A DNA stretch of 64,000 nt from the NCBI RefSeq assembly GCF_036320965.1, contig NC_092264.1:10307041-10371040 (forward strand), written 5' to 3'. The notes beneath the pieces were generated by a model. The model did not search any database, was not told the origin of the DNA, and saw only the letters and a program-made list of their open reading frames with translations. The position numbers and the translations under genes were made by a program. This stretch comes from Panulirus ornatus (Eukaryota > Arthropoda > Malacostraca > Decapoda > Palinuridae). Shown here in pieces: positions 53,846 to 64,000 of this stretch. Within the stretch, counting starts at the first letter, position 1; every line of letters begins with the position of its first letter.

Positions 53846-55770
53846 AGTTTGGATGGTATTACAGTGGAATTTATTAAAAAACGGGGTGACTGGCTTGTTG
53901 CCTGGTTGGTAAGAATATTCAGTGTATGTATGGCTCATGGTGAAGTGCCTGAGGATTGGCACAATGCATGCATGGTGCCACTGTATAAAGGCAAAGGGGA
54001 TAAAGGTGAGTGTTCAAATTACAGAGGTATAAATTTTTGAGTATTCTTGGGAAATTATATGGGAGGGTATTGATTGAGAGGGTAAAAACATGTACAGAGC
54101 ATCAGATTGGGGAAGAGAAGGGTGGTTTCAGAGGTGGTAAAGGATGTGTGAATCAGGTGTTTGCTTTGATGAATATATGTGAGAAATACTTAGAAAAACA
54201 AATGGATTTGTATGTACCATTCATGGATCTGGAGAAGACATATGAGAGAGTGGATAGAGATGCTTTGTGGAAGGTATTAAGAGTATATGGTGTGGAAGGT
54301 AAGTTGCCAGAAGCAGTGAAAACTTTTTATCAGTGATGTAAGGTATGTGTATGAGGAAAGTGATTGTTTCTCAGTGAATGTCGGTTTGTAGCAGGGGTGA
54401 GTGATGTCTCCATGGTTGTTTAATTTGTTTATGGATGGGGTTGTTAAGGAGGTGAATGCAAGAGTTTTGGAGAGAGGGCAAGTATGCAGTCTGTTGTGGT
54501 TGAGAGGGCTTGGGAAGTGAGTCAGTTGTTGCTTTCTGACGATACAGCGCTGGTGGCTGATTTGGGTGAGAAACTGCAGAAGTTGGTGACTGAGTTTGGT
54601 AAAGTGTGGGAAAGAAGAAAGCTGAGAGTAAATGTGAATAAGAACAAGGTTATTAGATTCAGTAGGGTTGAGGAACAAGTTAATTGGGAGTTAAATTTGA
54701 ATGGAGAAAAAGTAGAGGAAGTGAAGTCTTTTACATATCTGGGAGTGGATTTAGCAGCGGATGGAACAATGGAAGTGGAAGTGAGTCACAGGGTGGGGTA
54801 GGGGGCAAAGGTTCTGCAAGCATTGAAGAACATGTGGAAAGCGAGAACGTTATCTTGGAGAGCAAAAATAGGTATGTTTGAAGGAATAGTGGTTTCAACA
54901 ATGTTACATGCTTGCGAGGCATGGGCTATAGTGTTGTGTGGAGGGTCGATGTGTTGGAAATGAAATGTTTGAGGACATTATATGGTGTGAGGTGGCTTGA
55001 GTGAGTAAGAAATGAAAGAGAAGGAGAGATGTGTGGTAGTAAACAGTGTGGTGGAGAGAGCAGATGAGGGTGTACTGAAATGGTTTGGTCACATGGAGAG
55101 AATGAGAGAGGAAAGATTGACAAAGAGGATATATGTGTCAAAGGTGGAGGGAACGAGGAGAAGTGGGAGACCAAATTGGAGATGGAAGGATGGAGTGAAA
55201 AAGATTTTCATCGATTGAGGGTGTGAACATACAGGAGGGCGAAAGGCATGCAAGGAATAGAGTGAATTGGAACGATGTGGTATACCGTGGTTGATGTGCA
55301 GTCAATGGATTGAACCAGGGAATATGAAGCATCTGGATAAACCATGGAAAGTTTTGTGGGGTCTGGATGTGGAAAGGGAGCTGTGGTTTCGGTGCATTAC
55401 ACATGACAGCTAGAGACTGAGCGTGAACGAATGTGGCCTTTGTCATCTTTTCCTAGTGCTGCCTCCCACATGTACTAGGGGATGAGGGTGCCATTTCATG
55501 TGTGAGGGGTGTCAACAGGAATGGATGAAGGCAGCAAGTATGATATATGTACATGTGAATATATGTATATGTCTGTGTATGTATATGCATGTAAATGATG
55601 AAATGTATAGGTGTGTATATGTGCATGTGTGGGTGTTTATGTATATATATGTGTATGTGGGTGGGTTGGGCCGTTCTTTCATCTGTTTCCTTGTAATACC
55701 TCGCTAATGTAAGAGACATCAACAAAGTATAATAAATAAGAAATAATAAATATAAATATAATTATAATAT
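53846..55770 (+). mobile_element. Family R copy DD, old class, 5'-truncated, long 3' UTR
   Basis: Begins at LDGITVEFIKKRGDW (53849) and runs through GGKGCVNQVFALM, MDLEKTYERVDRDALW, SDDTALVADLGEKLQ, FTYLGVDLAADG and a C-terminus with several shifts to RPNWRWKDGVKKIFID-stop (55218). FADD reads LSDD. Long 3' UTR (GTGGGGTCTGGATGTGG) and terminal block near 55690-55725, then AT-rich tail. Confidence 0.88.
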
Positions 55771-55774
55771 ACAT

Positions 55775-57904
55775 TCATCTATTTCATTTATTTTGCTTTG
55801 TAGCTGCCTCCCACGTTAGCGAGGTAGCGCAAGAAAATAGACGAAAGAATGGCCCAACCCACCCACATACACATGTATATACATACATGTCCACACATGC
55901 AAATATACATGCCTATACAATCCCAACGTATACATATATATCCACACACAGACATATACATATATACACGTGTACATAATTCATACTGTCCGCCTTTATT
56001 CATTCCCATCACCACCTCGCCCCACATGAAATAACAACCCCCTCCCCCCTCATGTGTGCGAGGTAGTGCTAGGAAAAGACAACAAAGGCCCCATTCATTC
56101 ACACTCAGTCTCTAGCTGTCATGTAATAATGCACCGAAACCACAGCTCCCTTTCCACATCCAGGCCCCACACAACTTTCCATGGTTTACCCAAGACGCTT
56201 CACAAGCCCTGGTTCAATCCATTGACACTCTATTCCTTGCACGCCTTTCACCCTCCTGCAAGTTCAGGCCCCGATCACTCAAAATCTTTTTCACTCCATC
56301 TTTCCACCTCCAATTTGGCCTCCCACTTCTCCTCGGTTCCTCCACTTTTGACACATATATCCTCTTTGTCAATCTTTCCTCACTCATTCTCTCCATGTGA
56401 CCAAACCATTTCAAAACACCCTTTTCTGCTGTCTCAACCACACTCTTTTTATGACCACACATCTCTCTTACCCTTAGATTACTTACATGATCAAACCACC
56501 TCACACCACATATTGTCCTCAAACATCTCATTTTCAACACATCCACCCTCCGGCACACAACTCTATCCATAGCCCACGCCTCACAACCATACAACATTGT
56601 TGGAACCACTATTCCTTCAAACATAACCATTTTTGCTTTCCGAGATAATGTTCTCGACTTCCACACATTCTTCAAGGCTCCCAGATTTTTCACCCCCTCC
56701 CCCACCCTATGATTCACTTCCGCTTCCATGGTTCCATCTGCTGCCAAATCCACTCCCAGATATCTAAAACACTTCACTTCCAACAGTTTTTCTCCATTCA
56801 AACTTACCTCTCAATTTACTTGACCCCTCAAACCTACTGTACCTAATAACCTTGCTCTTATTCACATTTACTCTCAACTTTCTTTTTTCACACTCTTTAC
56901 CAAACTCAGTCACCAGCTTCTGCAGTTTCTCACATGAATCAGCCACCAGCACTGTATCATCAGTGAACAACAACTGACTCACTTCCCAAACTCTCTCATC
57001 CACAACAGACTGCATACTTGCCCCTCTTTCCAAAACTCTTGCATTCACCTCCCTAAAAACCCCATCCATAAACAAGTTAAACAACCATGGAGACATCACA
57101 CACCCCTGCCACACACCTACATTCACTGAGAACCAATCACTTTCTTCTTTTCCTACACATACACATGCTTCACATCCTCGATAAAAACTTTTTACTGCTT
57201 CTAACAACTTGCCTCCCACACCATATATTCTTAATACCTTCCACAGAGCATCTCTATCAACTCTATCATATGCATTCTCCAGATCCATAAATGCTACATA
57301 CAAATCCATTTGCTTTTCTAAGTATTTCTCACATACATTCTTCAAAGAAAACACCTGATCCACACATCCTCTACCACTTCTGAAACCACACTGCTCTTCC
57401 CCAATCTGATACTCTGTACATGCCTTCACCCTCTCAATCAATACCTTCCCATATAATTTACCAGGAATACTCAACAAACTTATACCTCTGTAATTTGAGC
57501 ACTCACCTTTATCCCCTTTGCCTTTGTACAATGGCACTATGCAAGCATTCCGCCAATCCTCAGGCACCTCACCATGAGTCATATATACATTAAATAACCT
57601 TACCAACCAGTCAACAATACAGTTACCCCCTTTTTTAATAAATTCCACTGCAATACCATCCAAACCCGCTGCCTTGCTGGCTTTCATCTTCCACAAAGCT
57701 TTTACTACCTCTTCTCTGTTTACCAAATCATTTTCCCTAACCCTCTCACTTTGCACACCACCTTGACCAAAACATCCTATATCTGCCACTCTGACATCAA
57801 ATACATTCAACAAACCTTCAAAATACTCACTCCATCTTCTCACATCACCACTACTTGTTATCACCTCCCCATTAGCTCCCTTCACTGATGTTCCCATTTG
57901 TTCC
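55775..57904 (-). mobile_element. Family R copy EE, linker to tail, long 3' UTR
   Basis: Minus strand. Tail and terminal hairpin at 55790-55830 (rc: TCGCTAACGTGGGAGGCAGC), long 3' UTR to 56213, C-terminus and RT upstream. Starts in the linker (REQMGTSVKGANGEVITSSG) at 57904 where copy FF begins head to head at a shared TTCCC. Confidence 0.9.
56214..57904 (-). pseudogene. Linker, RT and C-terminus of copy EE, one frameshift
   Basis: Two overlapping frames. 57904-56764: GLDGIAVEFIKKGGN, NYRGISLLSIPGKLYGKVLI, GFRSGRGCVDQVFSLK, MDLENAYDRVDRDALW, VWQGCVMSPWLFNLF, LLFTDDTVLVADS, NVNKSKVIRYSR. 56801-56214: FRYLGVDLAADG, CLRTICGVRWFDHVSN, WFGHMERMSEERLTKRIYVS, GRPNWRWKDGVKKILSDRGL. The shift lies near 56825 (GACCCCTCAAA, an extra base). 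FADD reads FTDD, which would impair RT. Confidence 0.87.
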
Positions 57905-58659
57905 CTGGGGATAGGGGAGAAAGAATACTTCTCATGCATTCCCCACATGTCGTAGAAGGCAACTAAAGGGGACCGGAGCAGGGTGCTAGAAACCCTCTCC
58001 TCCTTGTACTTTAACTTTCTAAAAGGGGGAAGAGAAGAGGAGTCATGTGGGGAGTGCTCATCCTCCTTGAAGGCTCAGATTGGGGTGTCTAAATGTGTGT
58101 GGATGAAACCAAGATGAGAAAAAAGGAGAGATAGGTAGTGTGTTTGAAGAAAGGAACCTGGATGTTTAGGCTTTCAGTGAAACAAAGCTCAAGGGTAAAG
58201 GGGAAGAGTGGTTTGGGAATGTCTTGGGAGTAAGGTCAGGGGTTGGTGAGAGGACAAGAGCAAAGGATGGAGCGGCACTACTTCTGAAGCAGGAGTTGTG
58301 GGGTATGTGATAGTGTAAGAAAGTAAACTCTAGATTGATATAGGTAAAACTGAAAGTGGATGGAGAGAGATGGGTGATTATTGGTGAATATGCACATGGG
58401 CATGAGAAGAAAGATCATGAGAGGCAAGTGTTTTGGGAGCAGCTGAGTGAGTGTTAGCAGCTTTGATGCAAGAGACCAGGTTATAGTGATGGGTGATTTG
58501 AATGTAAAGGTCACTAATGTGGCAGTTGAGGGTATAATTGGTGTACATGGGGTGTTCAGTGTTGTAAATGAAAATGGTGAAGAGCTTGCAGATTTGTGTG
58601 CTGAAAAAGGACTGGTGATTGGGGAATACCTGGTTTAAAAAGAGATAGATATACATAAG
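57901..58659 (+). mobile_element. Family R copy FF, 5' part (leader and endonuclease)
   Basis: Leader from CCCTGGGGATAGGGGAGAAA, then the start region (AAATGTGTGTGGATGAAACC) and a frame-broken endonuclease (GDLNVKVTNVAVEGIIGVHG at 58485-58545). Cut at ATACATAAG (58651-58659) by copy GG and resumed at 59822. Confidence 0.88.
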
Positions 58660-59812
58660 GAAAGTGATTGGTTCTCAGTGAATGTAGGTTTGCGGCAGGG
58701 GTGTGTGATGTCTCCATGGTTGTTTAATTTGTTTATGGATGGGGTTGTTAGGGAGGTAAATGCAAGAGTTTTGGAAAGAGGGGCAAGTATGAAGTCTGTG
58801 GTGGATGAGAGAGCTTGGGAAGTGAGTCAGTTGTTGTTCGCTGATGATACAGCGCTGGTGGCTGATTCATGTGAGAAACTGCAGAAGCTGGTGACTGTGT
58901 TTGGTAAAGTGTGTGGAAGAAGAAAGTTAAGAGTAAATGTGAATAAGAGCAAGGTTATTAGGTACAGTAGGGTTGAGGGTCAAGTCAATTGGGAGGTGAG
59001 TTTGAATGGAGAAAAACTGGAGGAAGTGAAGTGTTTTAGATATCTGGGAGTGGATCTGGCAGCGGATGGAACCATGGAAGCGGAAGTGGATCATAGGGTG
59101 GGGGAGGGGGCGAAAATTCTGGGGGCCTTGAAGAATGTGTGGAAGTTGAGAACATTGTCTCAGAAAGCAAAAATGGGTATGTTTGAAGGAATAGTGGTTC
59201 CAACAATGTTGTATGGTTGCGAGGCGTGGGCTATGGATAGAGTTGTGCACAGGAGGATGGATGTGCTGGAAATGAGATGTTTGAGGACAGTGTGTGGTGT
59301 GAGGTGGTTTGATCGAGTAAGTAACGTAAGGGTAAGAGAGATGTGTGGAAATAAAAAGAGCGTGGTTGAGAGAGCAGAAGAGGGTGTTTTGAAGTGGTTT
59401 GGGCACATGGAGAGAATGAGTGAGGAAAGATTGACCAAGAGGATATATGTGTCGGAGGTGGAGGGAACGAGGAGAAGAGGGAGACCAAATTGGAGGTGGA
59501 AAGATGGAGTGAAAAAGATTTTGTGTGATCGGGGCCTGAACATGCAGGAGGGTGAAAGGAGGGCAAGGAATAGAGTGAATTGGAGCGATGTGGTAGACCG
59601 GGGTTGACGTGCTGTCAGTGGATTGAATCAGGGCATGTGAAGCGTCTGGGGTAAACCATGGAAAGCTGTGTAGGTATGTATATTTGCGTGTGTGGACGTG
59701 TGTATATACATGTGTATGGGGGGGGGTTGGGCCATTTCTTTCGTCTGTTTCCTTGCGCTACCTCGCAAACGCGGGAGATAGCGACAAAGTATAATAATAA
59801 ATAAAAAATAAA
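58660..59812 (+). mobile_element. Family R copy GG, young, 5'-truncated, with 9-bp target duplication
   Basis: Begins GAAAGTGATTGGTTCTCAGT inside RT and ends with the short 3' UTR, hairpin (CTCGCAAACGCGGGAGATAGCGA) and an A/T-rich tail. ATACATAAG is present at 58651-58659 and 59813-59821. Inserted into copy FF at the segment encoding RDIHKY of the endonuclease. Confidence 0.93.
58678..59607 (+). pseudogene. RT palm and C-terminus of copy GG (open, 309 residues)
   Basis: Met at 58678 is an internal codon: MNVGLRQGCVMSPWLFNLFM, LLFADDTALVADSCEKLQ, NVNKSKVIRYSR, FRYLGVDLAADG, CLRTVCGVRWFDRVSN, KWFGHMERMSEERLTKRIYV, GRPNWRWKDGVKKIL, stop after DVVDRG. RT motifs 1-3 and the endonuclease are absent, so no activity is expected. 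The lack of any break marks it as recent. Confidence 0.9.
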
Positions 59813-59821
59813 ATACATAAG

Positions 59822-62327
59822 TATATGAATGTAAGTAGGAGAGATGGCCAGAGAGCATTATTGGATTACGTCTTAATTGATAGGCACATGAAAGAGAGAC
59901 TTTTGGATGTTAATGTGCTGAGATGGGCAACTGGAGGGATGTCTTTTGTGAGGAAATACCAGGAGAGATTGAGCACAGAATGAGAAAAGGTGAGAGCAAA
60001 TGATGTAAGGGGAGTGGGGGAGGAATATGATGAATTTAGGGAAGCAGTGATGGCTGGCACAAAAGATGCCTGTGGCATGAGAAAGGTGGGAGGTGGGCAA
60101 ATTAGGAAGGGTAGTGAGTGGTGGGATGAAGAATTAAGATTGTCAGTGAAAGAGAAGGGAGAGGCATTTGGGCGATTTTTGCAGAGAAATAGTGCAAATG
60201 ACTGGGAGATGTAGAAAAGAATGAGGCAAGAAGTCACGAGAAAGGTGCAAGAGGTGAAAAAGAGGGCAAATGAGAGTTGGGGTGAGGGAGTATTATTAAA
60301 TATTAGGGAGAATAAAAAGATGCTTTGGAAGGAGGTAAATAAAGTGTGTAAGACAAGAGAACAAATGGGAACACCGGTGAAGGGGTGCAATGGGGAGATA
60401 ATAACAAACAGTGGTGAAGCGAGAGGGAGATGGAGTGAGTATTTTGAAGGTTTGTTGAAGGTGTTAGATGAGAGAGTGGCAGATAAAGGATGTTTTGGTC
60501 AAGGTTGCATGCAAAGTGAGAGGGTTAGGGAGAATGATTTTTAAACAGAGAAGAGGCAGTGAAAGCTTTGCGGAAGATGAAAGCTGGCAAGGCGGTAGGT
60601 TTGGATGGTATTGCAGTGGAATTTATTAAAAAGGGGAGTGACTGTGTTGTTGACTGGTTGGTGAGGATATTCCTGGTTGGTGAGGATATTCAATGTATGT
60701 ATGGCTCATGGTGAAGTACCTGAGGATTGGTGGAATGCATGCATAGTGCCACTGTACATAGGCAAAGAGGATAAAGACGAGTGTTCAAATTACAAAGGTA
60801 TACGTTTGTTGAGTATTCCTGGGAAAATATATGGGAGGGTATTGATTGAGAGGGTGAAGGCATGTACAGAGCATCAGATTGGAGAAGAGTAGTGTGGTTT
60901 GAAGAATGTGTGAGAAATACTTAGAAAAACTAATGGATCTGTATGTAGCATTTATGGATCTAGAGAAAGCATATGATAGAGTTGATAGAGATGCTCTAAG
61001 GAGGGTATTAAGAGTATATGGTGTGGGAGGCAAGTTGCTAGAAGCAGTGAAAAGTTTTTATCAAGGATGTAAGGTATGTGTACAAGTAGGAAGAGAGGGA
61101 AGTGATTGGTTCCCAGTGAATGTCGGTTTGCATCAGGGGTGTGTGATGTCTCCATGGTTGTTTAATTTGTTTATGGATGGGGTTGTTAGGGAGGTGAATG
61201 CAAGAGTTTTGGAGAGAGGGGCAAGTATGCAGTCCATTGTGGATGAGAGAGCTTGGCAAGTGAGTCAGTTGTTGTTCGCTAATGGTGGCTGATTCGGGTG
61301 AAAAACTGCAGAAGTTGGTGACTGAGTTTGGTAAAGTGTGTGAAAGAAGAAACCTAAGAGTAAATGCAAACAAGAGCAAGGTTATTAGGTTCAGAAGGGT
61401 TGAGGAACAAGTCAACTGGGAGGCAAGTTTGAATGGAGAAAAACTGGAGGAAGTGAAGTGTTTTAGATATCTGGGAGTGGATTTTGCAGCGGATGGAACC
61501 ATGGAAGTGGAAGTGAGTCACAGGGTGGGGGAGTGAGCAAAGGTTCTGGGAGTGTTGCAGATTGTGTGGAAGGCAAGAACGTTATTTTGGAGCAAAAATT
61601 TGTATATTTGAGGAATTGTGGTTTCAACAATTTTATATGGTTGTGAGGCATGGGCTATAGATAGGGTTGTGAGGATGAGGGTGGATGTGTTGGAAATGAG
61701 ATGTTTGAGGACAATATGTGGTGTGAGGTGGTTTCATGAAGTAAGTTATGAAAGAGCAAGAGAGATGTGTGGTAATAAAAAGTGTATGGTTAAGAGAGCA
61801 GAAGAGGGTGTAATGAAATAGTTTGGTCACATTGAGAGAATGAATGAGGAAAGATTAACAAAGAGGATATACATGTCAGAGGTGGAGGGAACGAGGAGAA
61901 GGTGGGAGACCAAATTAGCCGTGGAATGATGGAGTGAAAAAGATTTTGAGCGATCGAGGCCTGAACATACAGGAGGGTGAAAGACGCACAAGGAATAGAG
62001 TGAAATGGAACGATGTGGTATACTGGGGTGGACGTGCTGTCAACTGATTGAACCAGGGCATATGAAGCGTCTGAGGTAAACCATGGAAAGTTTTATGGGG
62101 CCTGGATGTGGAAAGGGAGCTGTCGTTTCATTGCATTACACATGACAGCTAGAGACTGAGTGTGAACGAATGTGGCCTTTTGTCCTTTCCTAGCACAACA
62201 TCGTGGGGGGGAGGGGGCATGCTATTTCATGTGTGACGGGGTGGTGACAGGAAAGAACAAAGGCAGCAGGTATGAATTATGTGCATGAGTATATATATGT
62301 ATGTGTCTGTGTATGTATATATATATA
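59822..62327 (+). mobile_element. Family R copy FF, 3' part
   Basis: Resumes with GTATATGAATGTAAGTAGGA after copy GG. Fragments of the ORF: linker (59990-60544), RT start (60677-60892), RT palm (60906-61292 with MDLEKAYDRVDRDAL and LHQGCVMSP), then QLLFA-NGG with the ADD aspartates deleted at about 61280, FRYLGVDFAADG (61282-61536) and C-terminal pieces to about 61990. A 17-base duplication (TTGGTGAGGATATTCCTGG region) occurs at 60655-60690. Long 3' UTR, lacking the terminal hairpin. Confidence 0.87.
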
Positions 62328-62467
62328 TTCATTTTTATTCATTTTACTTTGTCCCGCGTTAGCAAGGTAGTGCAAGGAGACAGACAAAAGAATGGAACAA
62401 CCCACACACATACACATGTATGTACATACATGTCCACGCACGCACATACACATACCTATACATCTCC

Positions 62468-62472
<5 letters not shown>
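62328..62472 (-). mobile_element. Family R 3'-UTR fragment
   Basis: Minus strand: tail and terminal block (CTTTGTCCCGCGTTAGCAAGG, with the CGCTGTCT arm deleted) and the ACACATGTATGTACATACAT part of the 3' UTR. No coding part. Confidence 0.82.

Positions 62473-62551
<79 letters not shown>
62473..62551. repeat. (TA)n followed by T(n), tail of S1 copy 3
   Basis: About 30 TA units then an unbroken T run to 62551. On the minus strand this is the S1 poly(A) tail followed by (TA)n. Confidence 0.95.
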
Positions 62552-62770
62552 CATACTATTCGCCATTTCCCGCATTAGCGAGGCAGCATTAAGAACAGAG
62601 GACTGGACCCCTGAGGGAACATTCTCACCCGGCCCCCCCATCTGTCCCTTCCCTTGGAAAATTAAAAAAAAAAAAAAGAGGGGAGGATTTCCAGCCCCCC
62701 GCTCCCTTCCCTTTTAGTCGCCTTTTACGACACGCAGGGAATACCTGGGAAGTATTCTTTCTCCCCTATC

Positions 62771-62775
<5 letters not shown>
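62552..62775 (-). mobile_element. S1 element (copy 3)
   Basis: Minus strand: TAGGGGATAGGGGAGAAAGA leader start, the GTCGTAAAAGGCGAC hairpin, GGGGAGGATTTCC-type block, GGACTGGACC-type middle (rc: GGTCCAGTCCTCTGTTCTTA), then GCTGCCTCGCTAATGCGGGA and AATGGCGAATAGTATG before the tail. About 224 bases without an ORF. Confidence 0.8.
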
Positions 62776-62835
<60 letters not shown>

Positions 62836-62839
62836 TTTT
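62774..62839. repeat. (TA)n followed by T(n), tail junction of copy II
   Basis: TA repeat between the S1 copy 3 leader end and the T run that is the poly(A) tail of copy II on the minus strand. Confidence 0.95.
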
Positions 62840-64000
62840 ACCTCGTCGCTGTCTCCCGCGGTTGCGAGGTAGCGCAAGGAAACAGACGAAAGAAATGGCC
62901 CAACCCCCCCCATACACATGTACATACACACGTCCACACACGCAAATATACATACCTACACAGCTTTCCATGGTTTACCCCGGACGCTTCACATGCCTTG
63001 ATTCAATCCACTGACAGCACGTCAACCCCTGTATACCACATCGCTCCAATTCACTCTATTCCTTGCCCTCCTTTCACCCTCCTGCATGTTCAGGCCCCGA
63101 TCACACAAAATCCTTTTCACTCCATCTTTCCACCTCCAATTTGGTCTCCCTCTTCTCCTCGTTCCCTCCACCTCCGACACATATATCCTCTTGGTCAATC
63201 TTTCCTCACTCATTCTCTCCATGTGCCCAAACCATTTCAAAACACCCTCTTCTGCTCTCTCAACCACGCTCTTTTTATTTCCACACATCTCTCTTACCCT
63301 TACGTTACTTACTCGATCAAACCACCTCACACCACACATTGTCCTCAAACATCTCATTTCCAGCACATCCATCCTCCTGCGCACAACTCTATCCATAGCC
63401 CACGCCTCGCAACCATACAACATTGTTGGAACCACTATTCCTTCAAACATACCCATTTTTGCTTTCCGAGATAATGTTCTCGACTTCCACACATTTTTCA
63501 AGGCTCCCAAAATTTTCGCCCCCTCCCCCACCCTATGATCCACTTCCGCTTCCATGGTTCCATCCGCTGACAGATCCACTCCCAGATATCTAAAACACTT
63601 CACTTCCTCCAGTTTTTCTCCATTCAAACTCACCTCCCAATTGACTTGACCCTCAACCCTACTGTACCTAATAACCTTGCTCTTATTCACATTTACTCTT
63701 AACTTTCTTCTTCCACACACTTTACCAAACTCCGTCACCAGCTTCTGCAGTTTCTCACATGAATCCGCCACCAGCGCTGTATCGTCAGCGAACAACAACT
63801 GACTCACTTCCCAAGCTCTCTCATCCCCAACAGACTTCATACTTGCCCCTCTTTCCAAGACTCTTGCATTTACCTCCCTAACAACCCCATCCATAAACAA
63901 ATTAAACAACCATGGAGACATCACACACCCCTGCCGCAAACCTACATTCAATGAGAACCAATCACTTTCCTCTCTTCCTACACGTACACATGCCTTACAT
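62840..64000 (-). mobile_element. Family R copy II, young class, runs off the window
   Basis: Minus strand, short 3' UTR (62840-63021) with hairpin, then ORF. It continues past 64000 in the RT region (CKACVRVGREESDW at the edge). Sequence is very close to copies C and GG. Confidence 0.93.
63022..64000 (-). pseudogene. RT palm and C-terminus of copy II (open to the window edge)
   Basis: Open from the edge to the stop near 63022: GREESDWFSLNVGLRQGCVM, LLFADDTALVADSCEKLQ, NVNKSKVIRYSR, FRYLGVDLSADG, CLRTMCGVRWFDRVSN, KWFGHMERMSEERLTKRIYV, GRPNWRWKDGVKRIL. All visible motifs are intact. Whether the endonuclease is also intact cannot be judged from this window, so it could in principle be a live gene. 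Confidence 0.85.

Overview
This is eukaryotic, repeat-dominated nuclear DNA, most likely from an arthropod and probably a decapod crustacean. That inference rests on the style of the retroelements, the tail-linked AT microsatellites, a Tigger-type transposon, spliced exon remnants, and family resemblances recalled from memory; no search was possible. There are no operons and no prokaryotic genes. Most long open frames are parts of one LINE family or their antisense shadows.

The dominant component, called family R here, is an RTE-like non-LTR retrotransposon. It has one ORF of about 970 codons (APE endonuclease, linker, reverse transcriptase, C-terminal domain), a structured 5' leader of about 150 bases and a 3' UTR ending in a conserved hairpin plus an A/AT-rich tail. 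I count about 30 copies or fragments in both orientations. Two age classes are visible: older copies with a ~420-base 3' UTR and many frame breaks, and younger copies with a ~200-base 3' UTR and nearly open frames. No copy is intact; the best (6244-9442) has one in-frame stop. Short elements (S1, ~225 bases) carry the family R leader at their 5' end and a family R-like tail at their 3' end.

Layout: 1-5.45 kb holds an old R fragment, a Tigger-like DNA transposon with terminal inverted repeats and TA duplication, short tandem repeats and a decayed second LINE. 5.49-13.08 kb is one old R copy split by two younger R insertions. 13.35-13.96 kb is a ten-unit 61-bp minisatellite. 14-19.5 kb is very old R sequence, another LINE tail and an S2 SINE-like insertion. 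19.8-21.7 kb is a decayed intron-containing gene of an unnamed multicopy arthropod family. 21.8-25.4 kb is a stack of young R copies. 25.4-31.3 kb is the least repetitive part and holds two phase-compatible exons (minus strand) of a leucine-rich-repeat protein resembling the PRAME/LRRC14 group, the best host-gene candidate. 31.5-64 kb is almost continuous R and S1 sequence, nested and inverted, with a 100-N assembly gap at 33172-33271.

The copies interact mainly as targets for one another. Several nestings can be dated by target-site duplications, including a clear twin-priming event (47931-53608) later split by another insertion, and two independent insertions at the same spot of the R endonuclease sequence. 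Stretches with nothing recognisable are stated as such.
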